A stretch of 5,612 nt of DNA from Synechococcales cyanobacterium PMM_0073 (GTDB lineage Bacteria; Cyanobacteriota; Cyanobacteriia; Elainellales; Elainellaceae): positions 1 through 5,612 of the forward strand of contig CASBQH010000052.1 of NCBI GenBank assembly GCA_949127695.1. Reading direction: 5' to 3'. Positions 4,600-5,612 of this stretch are shown one piece after another. Within the stretch, counting starts at the first letter, position 1, and every line of letters starts with the position of its first letter. The notes beneath the pieces are model-generated. The model did no database searches. It saw nothing but the letters and a program-made list of their open reading frames with translations, and was not told the origin of the DNA. The translations under genes were made by a program, and so were the position numbers.

Positions 4600-5612
4600 G
4601 TGACCAGCGTTACCACCAATCAGGTCGCCAGTCAGAATAAATTTGAGAAGCTCAAGGCTGAAAAAGATGGTCTAGCCCTTAAACATGAACTTGATCATTT
4701 CGCGCAGCTGGGCTGGGAAGCGATGGATGTCACCGATCGTGAACATCGGCTGAAATGGTTGGGTGTATTCTTTCGTCCCGTCACGCCCAGTCAGTTTATG
4801 ATGCGGATGCGCTTGCCCAGCGGCATCATCTCCAGTCAGCAGATACGGGTGCTGGCAGAGATTGTGCAACGCTACGGCGAAGACGGTAATGCCGACATTA
4901 CCACGCGCCAAAACCTCCAGCTGCGCGGCGTGCGAATTGAAGACCTGCCGCAGATTTTCGCCAAGCTGAAAGCCGCTGAACTCACCAGCGTTCAGTCTGG
5001 CATGGACAACGTGCGGAATATTACCGCTTCGCCGATTGCTGGGCTAGATGGCGAAGAGCTGATAGATGTGCGTGAACTGGTGCAGCAGGTGCAGGATATG
5101 ATCACCAATCACGGTGAAGGGAATCCAGAGTTTACAAATCTGCCGCGCAAATTTAACATTGCGATTGAAGGCGGCAGAGATAACTCGATCCATGCCGAAA
5201 TCAATGATATTGCCTTTGTGCCTGCCTTGAAGGCAGGTACAGATCAGCTCGGCTTTAACGTCGTAGTCGGCGGCTTCTTTTCGGCTAAGCGCTGCGAAGC
5301 TGCCCTGCCGCTGAATGCCTGGGTGCCGCCTGCGGATGTAGTCGATCTCTGTCGGGCGATTTTGGTGATCTATCGGGATCACGGCCTGCGCGCCAATCGC
5401 CAAAAGTCACGGCTGATGTGGCTCATTGACGAGTGGGGCATGGCCAAATTTCGAGCTGAGGTGGAGCGGGAATTGGGACGACCCTTGCAGCCCGCTGCGG
5501 CCAAAGACGAAATGGACTGGGACAAGCGCGACCATATTGGCGTCTTTGCTCAAAAGCAGCCCGGACTCAACTATGTGGGGCTGCATGTGCCGGTGGGGCG
5601 GCTGTTCCGCGA
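4600..5612 (+). CDS. nirA: Ferredoxin-nitrite reductase, N-terminal part
   Basis: NirA reduces nitrite to ammonium with six electrons from reduced ferredoxin, using siroheme and a [4Fe-4S] cluster; it is the second step of nitrate assimilation. The open frame runs from GTG 4600 off the right edge, giving 337 complete codons of a protein usually a little over 500 residues long. Landmarks are KFEKLKAEKDGLALK (14-28), GWEAMDVTDREHRLKWLGVFFRP (38-60), the siroheme-site segment ADITTRQNLQLRG (98-110), SGMDNVRNIT (133-142), GEGNPEFTNLPRKFNIAI (172-189), the second sulfite/nitrite reductase half-domain from about HAEINDIAFVP (198-208), and ANRQKSRLMWLIDEWG (265-280). The HIGVFAQKQPGLNYVGLHVPVG stretch (312-333) is typical of NirA rather than assimilatory sulfite reductase. 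The cysteines that hold the iron-sulfur cluster lie further on, outside the window. In cyanobacteria nirA often leads an operon with nrtABCD or nrtP and narB, which cannot be checked here. Confidence 0.97.
   Translation, partial: MTSVTTNQVASQNKFEKLKAEKDGLALKHELDHFAQLGWEAMDVTDREHRLKWLGVFFRPVTPSQFMMRMRLPSGIISSQQIRVLAEIVQRYGEDGNADITTRQNLQLRGVRIEDLPQIFAKLKAAELTSVQSGMDNVRNITASPIAGLDGEELIDVRELVQQVQDMITNHGEGNPEFTNLPRKFNIAIEGGRDNSIHAEINDIAFVPALKAGTDQLGFNVVVGGFFSAKRCEAALPLNAWVPPADVVDLCRAILVIYRDHGLRANRQKSRLMWLIDEWGMAKFRAEVERELGRPLQPAAAKDEMDWDKRDHIGVFAQKQPGLNYVGLHVPVGRLFR

Noticed and set aside
4672..5403. Minus-strand open frames of 79 and 119 codons.
   Set aside because: They are antisense to nirA, whose plus-strand frame is open throughout and matches the family from end to end.

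Overview
The window looks like cyanobacterial chromosome. The main reasons are a plant/cyanobacterial-type ferredoxin-nitrite reductase start (nirA) behind a textbook NtcA-activated promoter, a Dxs of cyanobacterial type, and one copy of the HIP1 octamer GCGATCGC. The coding sequence is moderately GC-rich and the intergenic DNA AT-rich. I cannot place the genus; a filamentous Leptolyngbya-like or similar lineage is only a guess. All four genes are core or metabolic, and I see no transposase, integrase, phage, tRNA, rRNA or CRISPR signal.

Layout. (1) 1-622, plus strand: the C-terminal part of the replication-restart helicase PriA, cut by the left edge. (2) 623-791: convergent intergenic region with a long hairpin (729-775) that could terminate both flanking genes, and a perfect 13-bp tandem duplication (776-801) that overlaps the dxs stop codon. 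(3) 792-2693, minus strand: complete dxs, the first enzyme of the MEP isoprenoid pathway. (4) 2694-2842: 149-bp spacer with three AT-rich direct repeats loosely like a Pho box. (5) 2843-4159, minus strand: an alanine-rich HEAT-repeat protein with an N-terminal run of four PELx tetrapeptides. (6) 4160-4599: 440-bp divergent regulatory region. (7) 4600-5612, plus strand: the first 337 codons of nirA, starting at GTG and running off the right edge.

The most informative part is the divergent region. The site GTAACGCCAGATAC (4488-4501) fits the NtcA consensus GTA-N8-TAC exactly and lies exactly 22 bp from a -10 box TAATCT. This predicts a nitrogen-controlled class II promoter with a transcript start near 4536. 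Upstream is a perfect LysR-type dyad with T-N11-A geometry (4436-4452), plus a partial second copy 21 bp away. This is where the nitrite-responsive activator NtcB would be expected. The HEAT-repeat gene read divergently from nirA has the position and fold expected of the cyanobacterial NirB-type nitrite-reductase helper, but that assignment is an inference. priA and dxs are not obviously connected to nitrogen assimilation.

I did not find a clearly new system. The points most worth following are the HEAT protein beside nirA, the operator architecture between them, and the short repeats around dxs.
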